Notes under the pieces: generated by a model | What the model was told of the DNA's origin: nothing | Database searches by the model: none | Seen by the model: only the letters and a program-made list of their open reading frames with translations | Translations under genes and position numbers: made by a program | Assembly (NCBI GenBank): GCA_052388455.1 | Contig: JBQTIA010000057.1 | Span: 1 to 38,887, forward strand | Direction of reading: 5' to 3' | DNA from: CAZSNH01 sp052388455 | GTDB lineage: Bacteria > Pseudomonadota > Alphaproteobacteria > Rhizobiales > Hyphomicrobiaceae | Length of the DNA stretch: 38,887 nucleotides | Shown here: in pieces, positions 7,294-16,172 of the stretch | How positions within the stretch are numbered: position 1 is the stretch's first letter | How the letters are laid out: every line of letters starts with the position of its first letter

Positions 7294-9342
7294 ATGCAGG
7301 GCGGTCAGCGCCAGACCATCGTTTACGACGGCCGGCGGCCGCTGCGGGCCGGGTGGTACGACCTCATACTGCATGTTGCGGGCGAGGAGGCCATGTCCGA
7401 GCCGGTGCTCGCCGCCACAGAAGCGGGAGGCGAGACCGACAGGATCGAGTTTGCGCTGGCGCCGGCCGAAACGGGGACAACGGTGTTTCTCCTCAGATTC
7501 GAGCAGCGTCTCACTCGGCTGGTCATCTTCGGCGAGGACGGCTCTGCGGGCCGCGATGTCGCCGTCACCGCTCGTCTCGCGCGCGTGTCCCGTATCGAGC
7601 TGGTGCGTCGCGCGCTGGTGGAAGCACCCGCCGACTTCTCACGCGCCGTTTATTGGCGGATGCGGGGAAAAAAGCTCCGGGCCGGCAATCTCGTGCGGCG
7701 CATTTTCGCGCCCCCCCCAGGTATCGATTATCGCGGCTGGCTTGCCGTCCGCGACGCCGAATGGAGCGGCGAAATCGCCGATTTCGAAGTCGCGGCCTAC
7801 ACGATCCCTGCAGAGCGGCTGGTGATCGTGCTGATGCTCGCCGGCCGCGAGCCACCCAGCGAAGCGACGCTCGCTTCGATCCGGCGGGACTCGGGCGGGT
7901 TTGCCCTCCGGCTGATCGTCGTGCCTGGACCCGCAGACAGGACGACAGACGATGACGAAAATCCAGCGGCCGCCACACGCGCTGAGCAACTCAATGCGGC
8001 GCTCGGTCTGGCGGGAGTCGATTGGCTGATCATCCTGGCCAATGGAGATCTGCTGACCCGCGGGGCTCTCGCGCGACTGCTGACGACGATGCGCGAAAAT
8101 CCCGAAGCGGCCGTCATCACCGGAGATTTCGATCTTGTGGACGGTGAGGGACGCCGCCGCAGCCCCCGCTTTACGCCGCGGTGGAATGAGCCTCTGGCCC
8201 TCGGCTCCGACGACCGTGCCCTCGTCGTCGTGCGTCGTTCGTCGGCGCAGGCCGTCGGCGGCTTCAATGCCTTGGCGCCGGGACTCGATGTCGAGGATTT
8301 GCTTCTGCGGCTCGGTCGAGCTTTGGACCGGCGTGCGATCGTCCGCATCCCTCGCGTCCTGCATCACCGGCCCATGCCGGCCGCACCGGACAGCCCGGCC
8401 CGCCGCACGGCCCGGATGCAACTCGCCAGCCGCCATCTCGCACAGCACGGCGACATCGCGGCAGTGTCGTTCGATCGGGCGGGGCACATGCGCTTCGTGC
8501 GAGAGCTGCCTCAGCCTTTCCCGCGTGTGAGTGTCATCGTACCCACCCGCGACAGGCTCGACCTGCTCAGGCCGTGCATCGAAAGCCTTCGCCAGCGCAC
8601 CGACTATCCCGACCTGGAAATTCTGATCGCCGACAACGGCAGCCGCAACCGCTCGACCCTTGGGTTTTTCAACAGCCTGAAGGGCGACGCGCGCATTCGC
8701 GTCCTCTCTATCGCCGGCCCTTTCAATTTCGCCGACATCAACAATCGAGCCGTCGAGGCGGCAACGGGCAGCATTCTGGCGTTCGTAAACAACGACGTAG
8801 AAGTCATCGAGCCCGGATGGCTGCGCCAGATGGCGGCGCTGGCCGCAAGGCCCCATATCGGCGCCGTCGGTGCGAAGCTGCTCTATCCGTCCGGCTCGGT
8901 GCAGCACGCCGGTATCGTGATCGGAATCAAAGGCATCGCCGGACACATGCACCGCTTCTTTCCGGCTGATCACCGCGGCTACATGCACCGCCTCCAGCGG
9001 GAGCAATACGTCTCGGCGGTGACGGCAGCGTGCCTGGTGGTCGAGAGGCGAAAGTTCGCCGAAGTGGGCGGCTTCGATGCCATGACCTTCGCAGTGGCGC
9101 TCAACGACGCCGATCTCTGCCTCGAGTTCCAGGCCAGGGGCTGGAACAACTGCTACTGTCCCGAAGCCGTGCTGTGGCACCGGGAGAGCGCGTCGCGGGC
9201 CAGGGACGTGTCCCGACATCGCTCGTCGGCCTTTTTGCGCGAGGTTGCCGCGTTCAGAAACAAGTGGCCGGACATCATCTCCGACGATCCGTTCTACAAT
9301 CCCAATCTCACGCGCACGGAAGAGGATTTTTCGCTGCTGTGA
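7294..9342 (+). CDS. Family 2 glycosyltransferase with a second, degenerate GT-like half
   Basis: The 682-residue product ends in a clear GT2 (GT-A fold) domain from about residue 410: PRVSVIVPTRDRLDLL, then EILIADNGS, FVNNDVEVIEPGWL (the DxD-like metal site), GAVGAKLLYPSGSVQHAG, and ALNDADLCLEFQARGWNNCY, finishing with the DPFYNPNLT tail frequent in rhamnan/O-antigen-type GT2 enzymes. The middle, about residues 170-370, also looks like a GT-A fold (VDWLIILANGD near 240, then VGGFNALAPGLDVEDLLLRLG), but its DxD position reads NGD and it lacks the usual sugar-nucleotide strand. Residues 1-150 resemble no domain I know. No signal or membrane segment is seen. It lies six bases after rmlB and 13 bases before the next glycosyltransferase, so all three are probably one operon. 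Sugar specificity cannot be read. Confidence 0.85.
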   Translation: MQGGQRQTIVYDGRRPLRAGWYDLILHVAGEEAMSEPVLAATEAGGETDRIEFALAPAETGTTVFLLRFEQRLTRLVIFGEDGSAGRDVAVTARLARVSRIELVRRALVEAPADFSRAVYWRMRGKKLRAGNLVRRIFAPPPGIDYRGWLAVRDAEWSGEIADFEVAAYTIPAERLVIVLMLAGREPPSEATLASIRRDSGGFALRLIVVPGPADRTTDDDENPAAATRAEQLNAALGLAGVDWLIILANGDLLTRGALARLLTTMRENPEAAVITGDFDLVDGEGRRRSPRFTPRWNEPLALGSDDRALVVVRRSSAQAVGGFNALAPGLDVEDLLLRLGRALDRRAIVRIPRVLHHRPMPAAPDSPARRTARMQLASRHLAQHGDIAAVSFDRAGHMRFVRELPQPFPRVSVIVPTRDRLDLLRPCIESLRQRTDYPDLEILIADNGSRNRSTLGFFNSLKGDARIRVLSIAGPFNFADINNRAVEAATGSILAFVNNDVEVIEPGWLRQMAALAARPHIGAVGAKLLYPSGSVQHAGIVIGIKGIAGHMHRFFPADHRGYMHRLQREQYVSAVTAACLVVERRKFAEVGGFDAMTFAVALNDADLCLEFQARGWNNCYCPEAVLWHRESASRARDVSRHRSSAFLREVAAFRNKWPDIISDDPFYNPNLTRTEEDFSLL

Positions 9343-9355
9343 CGGTACGATCCCA

Positions 9356-10372
9356 ATGAGGCGCTGGCTCGGCACGCTGCTCGGTCGCCGCCGCTCGGGA
9401 CCCATCCCGACCGCGGACTACTATTTTCTCGGCGCGCTCGGCGATCTCGTCGACGAAACGGGAGCCGGCCACCGTCCGATCGTGCAGCTCGGACCGCATA
9501 CTTTTGCGTGCCAGGATCGGCTGGTCGTCATCCGCTATGCGACCGACGCGGAACTTGCGGCGATCGAACGCCGCCGCTGGCGCGAAGTCTTCTATGTCAT
9601 CGACGACGTACTGCCGATCGCGGCGAAGTGCCTCGAATTGCCCGAGGACTACCGGCTGAGGCTCGCGCGCTTCGTCGGCGGACAACTGCCGCGCATCCTG
9701 GCCCTCGATCCCGTCGTCGTCGCGCCGAGCGACGCCATCCTGGCACTCTTCCCCGGCCGGCCGACGGTGATGCTGGCCCCCTGCACGCTGGCCTGCAGTG
9801 CCGACCTCGATCATTTCGACCGTCCCATCAGAGCACACACCCCATTGAAGATCGCGTTCCTCGGCACCCGCAGCCACGGCGCCGGCATGGAGTTCCTGAC
9901 GGCGATCCTGCGGACGACGCTGAAAGCGGGAAACAACCGACGCTGCACGATGTTCTTCGGCCGCCACCTGCCGGAGGAACTCGGCCAACTCCCCGGTCTC
10001 GACAATCGACCGGCGCTCGACTGGCCGAAATTCCGCGCGTTCCTGACGCACGAGCGTTTTCACATTCTCCTGGCGCCGCTGCCCGACACACCGTTCAACC
10101 GCGGCCGGTCCATCACAAAGCTGCTCGATGCGGCAGCGATAGGTGCCTGCGGACTGTTCAGCGACCGGCCTCCCTTCCGCGGCCCGGTGATGCACGGTGA
10201 GACGGGAATTCTGCTCGACGACGATGCGGCGCTCTGGAGCCGCGAGATCGATCGGCTGGAGCGCGCGCCGGGAACCATGCGCAGCATTGCAGAGCACGGT
10301 GCCATGCTGGCGGCGAAACTCGGCGATCCGGCCCGTGTGCGCGCGTTCTGGTGCGATCGTCTGGGGATCTAA
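9356..10372 (+). CDS. Putative GT-B glycosyltransferase
   Basis: The ATG at 9356, 13 bases after the preceding GT2 gene, gives a 338-residue protein; longer upstream reading overlaps that gene and is not protein-like. The C-terminal half has LKIAFLGTRSHGAGMEFL near residue 162, a strand-turn typical of the second Rossmann domain, then KFRAFLTHERFHILLAPLPD, FNRGRSITKLLDAAAIGACGLFSD and HGETGILLDDDAALW. This last series is the usual end of GT4-like enzymes, where the order ends up selecting sites on a host protein and a nucleotide-sugar pocket. The N-terminal acceptor domain is not recognisable. It is probably cytoplasmic and works with the upstream GT2 on the same polysaccharide. Assignment to a specific CAZy family is not possible by eye. 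Confidence 0.72.
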   Translation: MRRWLGTLLGRRRSGPIPTADYYFLGALGDLVDETGAGHRPIVQLGPHTFACQDRLVVIRYATDAELAAIERRRWREVFYVIDDVLPIAAKCLELPEDYRLRLARFVGGQLPRILALDPVVVAPSDAILALFPGRPTVMLAPCTLACSADLDHFDRPIRAHTPLKIAFLGTRSHGAGMEFLTAILRTTLKAGNNRRCTMFFGRHLPEELGQLPGLDNRPALDWPKFRAFLTHERFHILLAPLPDTPFNRGRSITKLLDAAAIGACGLFSDRPPFRGPVMHGETGILLDDDAALWSREIDRLERAPGTMRSIAEHGAMLAAKLGDPARVRAFWCDRLGI

Positions 10373-10525
10373 GACCGTTTCCGAATGGCTGAGGAGGCTG
10401 AATAAGCAGCTTTTTCCGCAGGATTCTGTCGTGTACGACCTGCTTGACGCGCTGCGGTAGATCGGACACCCTCGGATGAGAAATGAATTTAAGCGCGCCT
10501 CCGCGCGGCGGTTACTCCGGGGCAC

Positions 10526-11431
10526 ATGACCACACTTTCAGCTCATCTCCGCGAACTCGAGGCGGAGAGCATCTTTGTCCTGCGCGAGGTGGCGGCCGAG
10601 TTCAAGAAGCCGGTGCTGCTCTACTCTATCGGCAAGGACTCCTCCGTCCTTCTGCACCTCGCCATGAAAGCGTTCTATCCGGCGCTCCCGCCCTTCACGC
10701 TGCTGCACGTCGACACGACGTGGAAGTTCCGTGAAATGATCGCCTTCCGCGACGCCACCATTCGCAGGCTCGGCCTCGAACTGATGGTGCACATCAATGA
10801 AGACGGTGTCGCCAAGGGCATCTCGCCGGTGTCGCACGGCAGCGCCGTGCACACCGACGTGATGAAAACCCAGGCGCTGCGCCAAGCCCTCGACAAGCAC
10901 GCCTTCGATGCTGCAATAGGCGGGGCGCGGCGCGACGAGGAAAAATCGCGCGCCAAGGAGCGCATCTTTTCATTCCGCTCGGCGCAACATCGCTGGGATC
11001 CCAAGAACCAGCGCCCGGAGCTGTGGAAACTTTTCAACGGCCGGCTGAACCCGGGTGAGAGCATGCGCGTGTTCCCGCTCTCGAACTGGACCGAACTGGA
11101 CGTTTGGCTCTACATCCAGGCCGAAAACATCGACATCGTGCCGCTCTACTTCGCGGCGGAGCGACCGGTGGTCGAACGAGACGGAATGCTGATCATGGTC
11201 GACGACGACCGTCTGCCGCTGGCCCTCGGCGAGATGCCGCATATGCGTCAGGTCCGTTTCCGCACACTCGGCTGCTACCCGCTCACCAGTGCCATCACCT
11301 CGAATGCCAAGTCGGTGGCTGCAATCGTCGACGAGATCGTCGCCTCCCGCTCGTCCGAGCGGCAGGGTCGCCTCATCGACAAGGATGAAGCCGGCGCCAT
11401 GGAGAAGAAGAAGCAGGAAGGCTACTTCTGA
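10526..11431 (+). CDS. cysD: Sulfate adenylyltransferase subunit 2 (ATP sulfurylase, PP-loop)
   Basis: The 301-residue protein is the catalytic small subunit that makes APS from sulfate and ATP together with CysN. The PP-loop SIGKDSSVLLHL is at about residues 34-45, followed by LLHVDTTWKFREMI, the conserved GGARRDEEKSRAKERIFSFR near 132, NGRLNPGESMRVFPLSNWTELDVW and the C-terminal KEGYF-like end (KKKQEGYF). Length fits the family (about 300). It overlaps cysN by one base (TGATG), the standard coupled arrangement. The 153 bases upstream, after the glycosyltransferase, carry no obvious gene and may hold a promoter. In rhizobia, CysD/CysNC relatives (NodP/NodQ) feed sulfation of secreted glycans, and placement inside this polysaccharide block suggests such a role. 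Confidence 0.95.
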   Translation: MTTLSAHLRELEAESIFVLREVAAEFKKPVLLYSIGKDSSVLLHLAMKAFYPALPPFTLLHVDTTWKFREMIAFRDATIRRLGLELMVHINEDGVAKGISPVSHGSAVHTDVMKTQALRQALDKHAFDAAIGGARRDEEKSRAKERIFSFRSAQHRWDPKNQRPELWKLFNGRLNPGESMRVFPLSNWTELDVWLYIQAENIDIVPLYFAAERPVVERDGMLIMVDDDRLPLALGEMPHMRQVRFRTLGCYPLTSAITSNAKSVAAIVDEIVASRSSERQGRLIDKDEAGAMEKKKQEGYF

Positions 11432-13347
11432 TGACGGAAGGCGTTCAACGCGACGACGCGGCGTCGATCACGATGGCGGCCGAATCCGCTGACGGGGGAA
11501 CGCCGAGCCGCAGCCTGCTGCGCTTTCTCACCTGCGGCAGCGTCGACGACGGCAAGAGCACGCTGATCGGCCGCCTGCTCTACGACAGCCAGCTCGTGCA
11601 CGACGATCATCTGACCGCATTGCAGAGCGACAGCCGCAAGTTCGGCACCAATGCCGGCAACATCGACTACGCCCTGCTGGTCGACGGACTGCAGGCCGAG
11701 CGCGAGCAGGGCATCACCATCGATGTCGCCTATCGCTATTTCGCGACGGCGAGCCGCAAGTTCATCGTCGCGGATACGCCGGGTCACGTCCAATACACGC
11801 GCAACATGGCGACCGGCGCCAGCGGAGCCGACCTCGCCATCATCCTGATCGACGCGCGTCGCGGCGTGCTGACCCAGACCCGACGCCATTCCTTCATCGT
11901 CAATCTGCTCGGCATCCGGCACATCGTGCTCGCCGTCAACAAGATGGATCTGGTCGACTATTCCGAAGCGCGCTTCACGGAAATCGTCGCCGACTACATG
12001 CATTTCGCGCGCGATCTCGGAATAGCCGCCGTTACCGCCATTCCGCTCTCAGCGCGCGAGGGCGACAACATCCTTCAGCTCAGCCCCAACATGCCCTGGT
12101 ACAAGGGCCGGCCGCTGATGCCGCATCTCGAGCAGGTCGAGATCGAAAACGATTGCGCCTCGAAACCGCTGCGACTTCCCGTGCAATTGGTCAGCCGGCC
12201 GAACGCCGATTTCCGCGGCTATGCCGGCACGCTGGCCAGCGGGCGGATCGCGCGCGGCGATCACGTGACGGTGCTACCCTCCGGCCGCACGACGACCATC
12301 GATCGCATCGTGACCTATGACGGCGATATCGAAGCGGCGTCAGCCGGCGATGCTGTCACTGTGGTCCTCGCCGAGGAAATGGACGTGAGCCGCGGGGACG
12401 TTTTCGCGGCCCCCGATCTGCGCCCCGAGGTGGCCGATCAGGTCGCCGCCCACCTTGTTTGGATGGGTGATGAGCCGATGCTGCCGGGCCGGCCGTACTT
12501 CATCAAGTGCGGCACGCAGATCGCAACCGCTTCGATCAGCCAACTCAAGCACAAGATCAACATCGACAATCTGGATCAGGTAGCCGCCCGCCAGCTCGAG
12601 CTGAACGACATCGGAATGTGCAATCTGTCGTTCTCGAAGCCGCTGGTTTTCGATGCCTACACGGCCAACCGCGCGACCGGCAGCTTCCTGCTGATCGACA
12701 AGATCTCGAACGCCACAGTAGCTGCCGGCCTGATCCGGTTCGGACTTCGGCGCGCCACCAACGTCCACTGGCAGGCCCTTTCGGTGGACCGCAAGGCCCG
12801 CGCCACACTCAAGAGCCAGAAGGCCTGCTGCTTGTGGTTCACCGGACTTTCCGGCTCCGGCACGTCGACCATCTCGAACCTTCTCGAAAAGCGGCTGCAC
12901 GCCGACGGGCGCCACACCTACATCCTGGACGGCGACAACGTGCGCCACGGTCTCAATCGCGACCTCGGCTTCTCGGATGCGGATCGGGTGGAGAACATCC
13001 GCCGCGTCGCCGAGGTCGCCAAGCTGATGACGGATGCCGGTCTGATCGTCCTCGTGTCGTTTATTTCGCCGTTCCGCTCCGAGCGGCGCATGGCGCGCGA
13101 GCTGTTCGGCTCCGGAGAGTTCCTGGAGGTCTACGTCGATACGCCGCTCGAAGTCTGCGAGCAGCGCGATCCGAAGGGACTCTATCGCAAGGCGCGCCAG
13201 GGCCTGATCAAGAATTTCACCGGCCTCGATTCCGACTACGAGCCGCCTGAGCACGCAGAGCTGCATCTGCGCACCACCGAGCACCCGCCGGATGTGCTGA
13301 TGGAACGGCTGGTAGAAGAACTGCTCCAGCGCGGCATTGCCGGCTGA
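11431..13347 (+). CDS. cysNC: Bifunctional sulfate adenylyltransferase subunit 1 / APS kinase, with altered kinase P-loop
   Basis: The 638-residue protein fuses the CysN GTPase to CysC, as is common in alphaproteobacteria. The N-terminal GTPase shows GSVDDGKS at 36-43, EREQGITIDVAYRYF, DTPGH and NKMD, so it should drive ATP sulfurylase. From about residue 465 comes the APS kinase: WFTGLSGSG, LDGDNVRHGLNRDLGFS, ENIRRVAEVAKL, SFISPFRSERRMARELF and DPKGLYRKARQG, all in order. The one striking change is in the Walker A motif. The expected GLSGSGKST reads GLSGSGTST, so the nucleotide-binding lysine is Thr478, encoded by ACG at 12862-12864 where AAG would give Lys. Loss of this lysine normally abolishes kinase activity. 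The frame is otherwise intact. It may be a real inactivation, a sequence error, or compensated by another CysC elsewhere. Confidence 0.94.
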   Translation: MTEGVQRDDAASITMAAESADGGTPSRSLLRFLTCGSVDDGKSTLIGRLLYDSQLVHDDHLTALQSDSRKFGTNAGNIDYALLVDGLQAEREQGITIDVAYRYFATASRKFIVADTPGHVQYTRNMATGASGADLAIILIDARRGVLTQTRRHSFIVNLLGIRHIVLAVNKMDLVDYSEARFTEIVADYMHFARDLGIAAVTAIPLSAREGDNILQLSPNMPWYKGRPLMPHLEQVEIENDCASKPLRLPVQLVSRPNADFRGYAGTLASGRIARGDHVTVLPSGRTTTIDRIVTYDGDIEAASAGDAVTVVLAEEMDVSRGDVFAAPDLRPEVADQVAAHLVWMGDEPMLPGRPYFIKCGTQIATASISQLKHKINIDNLDQVAARQLELNDIGMCNLSFSKPLVFDAYTANRATGSFLLIDKISNATVAAGLIRFGLRRATNVHWQALSVDRKARATLKSQKACCLWFTGLSGSGTSTISNLLEKRLHADGRHTYILDGDNVRHGLNRDLGFSDADRVENIRRVAEVAKLMTDAGLIVLVSFISPFRSERRMARELFGSGEFLEVYVDTPLEVCEQRDPKGLYRKARQGLIKNFTGLDSDYEPPEHAELHLRTTEHPPDVLMERLVEELLQRGIAG

Positions 13348-13435
13348 CTGGCCTCGCAGAGCGATCCGCTTATCCCCGTCTCGGTGCCACGAACTATCCT
13401 GCCGCCAGCCACTTCCGGCGCCAGGATCTCCGCGC

Positions 13436-14908
13436 ATGAACGAAACGCCCCATCTCAGCCTGCCATTCATTCTCGGGGCGCAGGCCCAGAAGCACGTCAC
13501 GCACAACGAGGCGCTGCGGTCGCTCGACACGGTGGTACAGCTCAGTGTCCTCGACCGCAGTCTCGCCACACCGCCCGCCTCGCCTGCAGAAGGCGCGCGC
13601 TACATCGTGGCGGCCGCGCCGACCGGCGCCTGGACCGGCCAGGCCAACAAGGTGGCCAGCTTCCAGGATGGCGAATGGGTGTTCTATGCGCCGCGGGAAG
13701 GCTGGATCACCTGGGTCGCCGATGAGGACATCGCCATGGCGTGGACCGGCACGGCATGGACACGGATCAGCACTGGCGGAGCCGGCAGCTTTACGACGCT
13801 TGGCGTCAATGCCACGGCGGATTCCACCAACCGCCTGGCCGTTGCCAGCGCCGCATCGCTCTTCAATCACGGCGGCGCGGGGCATCAGCTCAAGCTGAAC
13901 AAGAATGCCGCCAACGACACCGTCAGCCTGCTCTTTCAAACCGGCTTTTCAGGTCGGGCGGAATGGGGACTGAACGGCAGCGACGACGTGAGCCTCAAAG
14001 TCAGCGCCGACGGAGCTTCATTTGCGGATGTCTTCACGGTCGCCCGCGCCACCGGTCAGGCGACGTTCTCCAAGGGCGTGGAACAGGTCCAGGCCGACAC
14101 CTTCACCGCGTCCGGCATCTGGAGCAAACCCGCCTGGGCGAAGTGGGTGGAGGGGGTGCGGGTCGGCGGCGGCGGCGGCGGGGGCGGCGGACGCCGGGGG
14201 GCGGGTAGCACCACCCGCATCGGCGGTGGAGGAGGCGCTGCCGGCGGACTGTGCCGGGAAACCTTTCTGGCGTCCGAACTGCCAACGACGATGTCGGTCG
14301 ACATCGGCGCGGGCGGGGCCGGCGGGGCGGGAGTTACGACCGACAACACCGACGGCAACGCCGCAGCGCCCGGCGGGACGACGACATTCCGCGACGGTTC
14401 GACGACATGGCTCGAAGCACACGGCGGCACCGGCGGGGCTGGAGGAACAGCCGTGGACGGTGCGGCAGCGGCAAGCGTCATCGGAACTCAAGGAGCCGCC
14501 AATCCGGGTGGCGCGGCCATTGGCGCTACACCGGCGGCGCCGGTCGCATCGGGCATTGCATTGTCCCCGGGCGGCGGCGGCGCGGGCTCGGGCGTAACCG
14601 CCGGAAATGCGCTCGGCTTCGGAGCAAGCGGAGGGGCCGGCTATCGCGCCGGCGGCGCGTCGCGACAGGCGGCGGGCGGCGCGGGCGCGACAACCAACGG
14701 CACGCCAGGCGGGGCTGGTACTGACAGGGCATGGTCGCGGGGAACCGGTGGCGGAGGAGGAGGAGGGCGCGGGAGCGGCGGCGGCGGCGGGGCCGGCGGA
14801 ACGCCGGGCGGAGGCGGTGGCGGTTCTTCGGGTCACGCAAACGGCTCATCTACCGCCTCGGGCGGCAATGGCGCCCGAGGCGAGGCGTGGATCATCGCGC
14901 GGGGGTAG
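13436..14908 (+). CDS. DUF2793 protein with glycine-rich, tail-fibre-like C-terminus
   Basis: The 490-residue product starts at the ATG at 13436 (AGGAT nine bases upstream) with TPHLSLPFILGAQAQKHVTHNEALRSLD, the signature of DUF2793, a domain found in tail/receptor-binding proteins of alphaproteobacterial phages and gene-transfer-agent-like particles. WTGQANKVASFQDGEWVFYAPREGW follows. After a middle region comes FTASGIWSKPAWAKWVEGVRV and then about 220 residues dominated by glycine, of the type seen in phage adhesins whose polyglycine strands form a sandwich. No signal peptide is seen, which suits a phage-like protein or export by an unusual route. No other phage gene lies nearby. It follows cysNC by 88 bases on the same strand. 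Role in this bacterium is unknown; adhesion or glycan binding is a guess. Confidence 0.78.
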   Translation: MNETPHLSLPFILGAQAQKHVTHNEALRSLDTVVQLSVLDRSLATPPASPAEGARYIVAAAPTGAWTGQANKVASFQDGEWVFYAPREGWITWVADEDIAMAWTGTAWTRISTGGAGSFTTLGVNATADSTNRLAVASAASLFNHGGAGHQLKLNKNAANDTVSLLFQTGFSGRAEWGLNGSDDVSLKVSADGASFADVFTVARATGQATFSKGVEQVQADTFTASGIWSKPAWAKWVEGVRVGGGGGGGGGRRGAGSTTRIGGGGGAAGGLCRETFLASELPTTMSVDIGAGGAGGAGVTTDNTDGNAAAPGGTTTFRDGSTTWLEAHGGTGGAGGTAVDGAAAASVIGTQGAANPGGAAIGATPAAPVASGIALSPGGGGAGSGVTAGNALGFGASGGAGYRAGGASRQAAGGAGATTNGTPGGAGTDRAWSRGTGGGGGGGRGSGGGGGAGGTPGGGGGGSSGHANGSSTASGGNGARGEAWIIARG

Positions 14909-14993
14909 CTGGAGTGCGGACTACGGTCTGCCACTCACGCGCGCCTGCAATACTTATCGACCGCGCGCTGTCGCCCAGCCAACCCCGCGCGCC

Positions 14994-16169
14994 TCACAGC
15001 AGCTTGGCGCGCTCACCCATCTCGACGCCCGGGAATACGAGACGCGCTATGTCGGCGGGTGATTGGGCGAAGTGGTCGGACAGAAGCCAAGCCAAATAGC
15101 GGCGCACATCATCCGTAGGCATAAGATCGCGACCCTCGAACAACTGGTCGTCGGCAACACCCGGCCAGCGCTTCATCTGCACGCGGCCACCGGCGCCGTT
15201 GCGAATTGCGCCACCGGCCACGATCATCAGACCGCCGGTGCCGTGGTCGGTTCCCAGCGTGCCGTTCTGGCGGGCGGTGCGGCCGAACTCGCTGACGCCG
15301 ACGATTACCGTGCGCTCCCAATGCGGACCGAGTGACGTTTTGAACGTCAGAAGTGCCTGTGCCAGTTGCTGCAGCTGCTGCTGCATTCGGTGCGCCCCCT
15401 GCCCTTCTTTCTCGATGTTGCCCTGCGAGAGATGGGTGTCCCACCCCCGCATGGTCAGGGACGCGACGCGGGCCTCGCCATTCAGCATGTTGACGGCGGT
15501 GGCGACCGCGAGGTCGAACTCGCTCTGATTTCGGGTTGTCGCGTCGTCGTCCTGCAATTCTGCCGCGATCGCGCCGTCGAGAGCGGCGAGGAAGAGTGCG
15601 TCCTTGGCGTAAATCCGGCGCAGGAAGAACTCGCTGGTCGCCGAGAGCACGAGGTCGGTGTTGGCGGCCCACTCGGTAATCTTGCTCGGCCCCTTGGCCA
15701 GAATCGCGTTGCCGCCGATGTCGATGCTGTAGCTCTGACCGGCCGACAGGAGACCGACGAAGCGGTTGAGCCATCCGGACGTGACGGACGCCTTCGCCTG
15801 CTGCCCGAACTCCAGCAGATCCTGGGCTTCGAAATGGCTGCGGTTGGCAAAGGGCAGTGAGACGGCATGCACGAAGCCTAGCTCTTTCGCACGGAAAAGG
15901 GGCTCCAGTGCCACGGCACCGGGATGCAATCCGAAATAGCCGTCGAGATCGGCGAGACCTGTCGCTGGCGTGCGGGCCAGCTTGGGGCGCAGAGCGGCGA
16001 AGGCGGGATCGGAATAGGGCTGCACCACGTCGAGCCCGTCCATGCCGCCACGAAGAATGAGAACGACCAAGCGACTGTCCGTCGGAGCAGCGGCCAGCGA
16101 CAGGGCCGGCAGCCCCGGCACCGTCAGCAGCGCGCCCGCGCCTAAGAACAGCTCACGTCGCGTCAGCAT
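14994..16169 (-). CDS. DUF1501 family protein, Tat-exported
   Basis: The 391-residue protein begins MLTRRELFLGAGALLTVPGL, a twin-arginine signal peptide, so it should be exported folded to the periplasm. Family marks are LVVLILRGGMDGLDVVQPY, HPGAVALEPLFR, GWDTHLSQGN near residue 250, VGVSEFGRTARQNGTLGTDHGTGG and the C-terminal WLLSDHFAQSP. DUF1501 proteins have a sulfatase/alkaline-phosphatase-like fold by distant similarity; their substrate is unknown. The gene starts three bases after the DUF1800 gene, and the two are a conserved pair in many bacteria. Together they follow the RkpA/RkpG-like genes on the same strand. It converges with the DUF2793 gene across an 85-base gap. Function cannot be assigned beyond the family. 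Confidence 0.88.
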   Translation of the reverse strand: MLTRRELFLGAGALLTVPGLPALSLAAAPTDSRLVVLILRGGMDGLDVVQPYSDPAFAALRPKLARTPATGLADLDGYFGLHPGAVALEPLFRAKELGFVHAVSLPFANRSHFEAQDLLEFGQQAKASVTSGWLNRFVGLLSAGQSYSIDIGGNAILAKGPSKITEWAANTDLVLSATSEFFLRRIYAKDALFLAALDGAIAAELQDDDATTRNQSEFDLAVATAVNMLNGEARVASLTMRGWDTHLSQGNIEKEGQGAHRMQQQLQQLAQALLTFKTSLGPHWERTVIVGVSEFGRTARQNGTLGTDHGTGGLMIVAGGAIRNGAGGRVQMKRWPGVADDQLFEGRDLMPTDDVRRYLAWLLSDHFAQSPADIARLVFPGVEMGERAKLL

Positions 16170-16172
16170 CGA

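Noticed and set aside
5719..10525. Long minus-strand frames (551, 588 and 405 codons) opposite rmlB and the glycosyltransferases
   Set aside because: They mirror genes with clear catalytic motifs on the plus strand and are low-complexity, Arg/Gly/Ala/Asp-rich readings.
13436..14908. A prophage or gene-transfer-agent cluster
   Set aside because: Only one phage-like gene is present, with no capsid, portal, terminase, integrase or attachment-site repeats around it.
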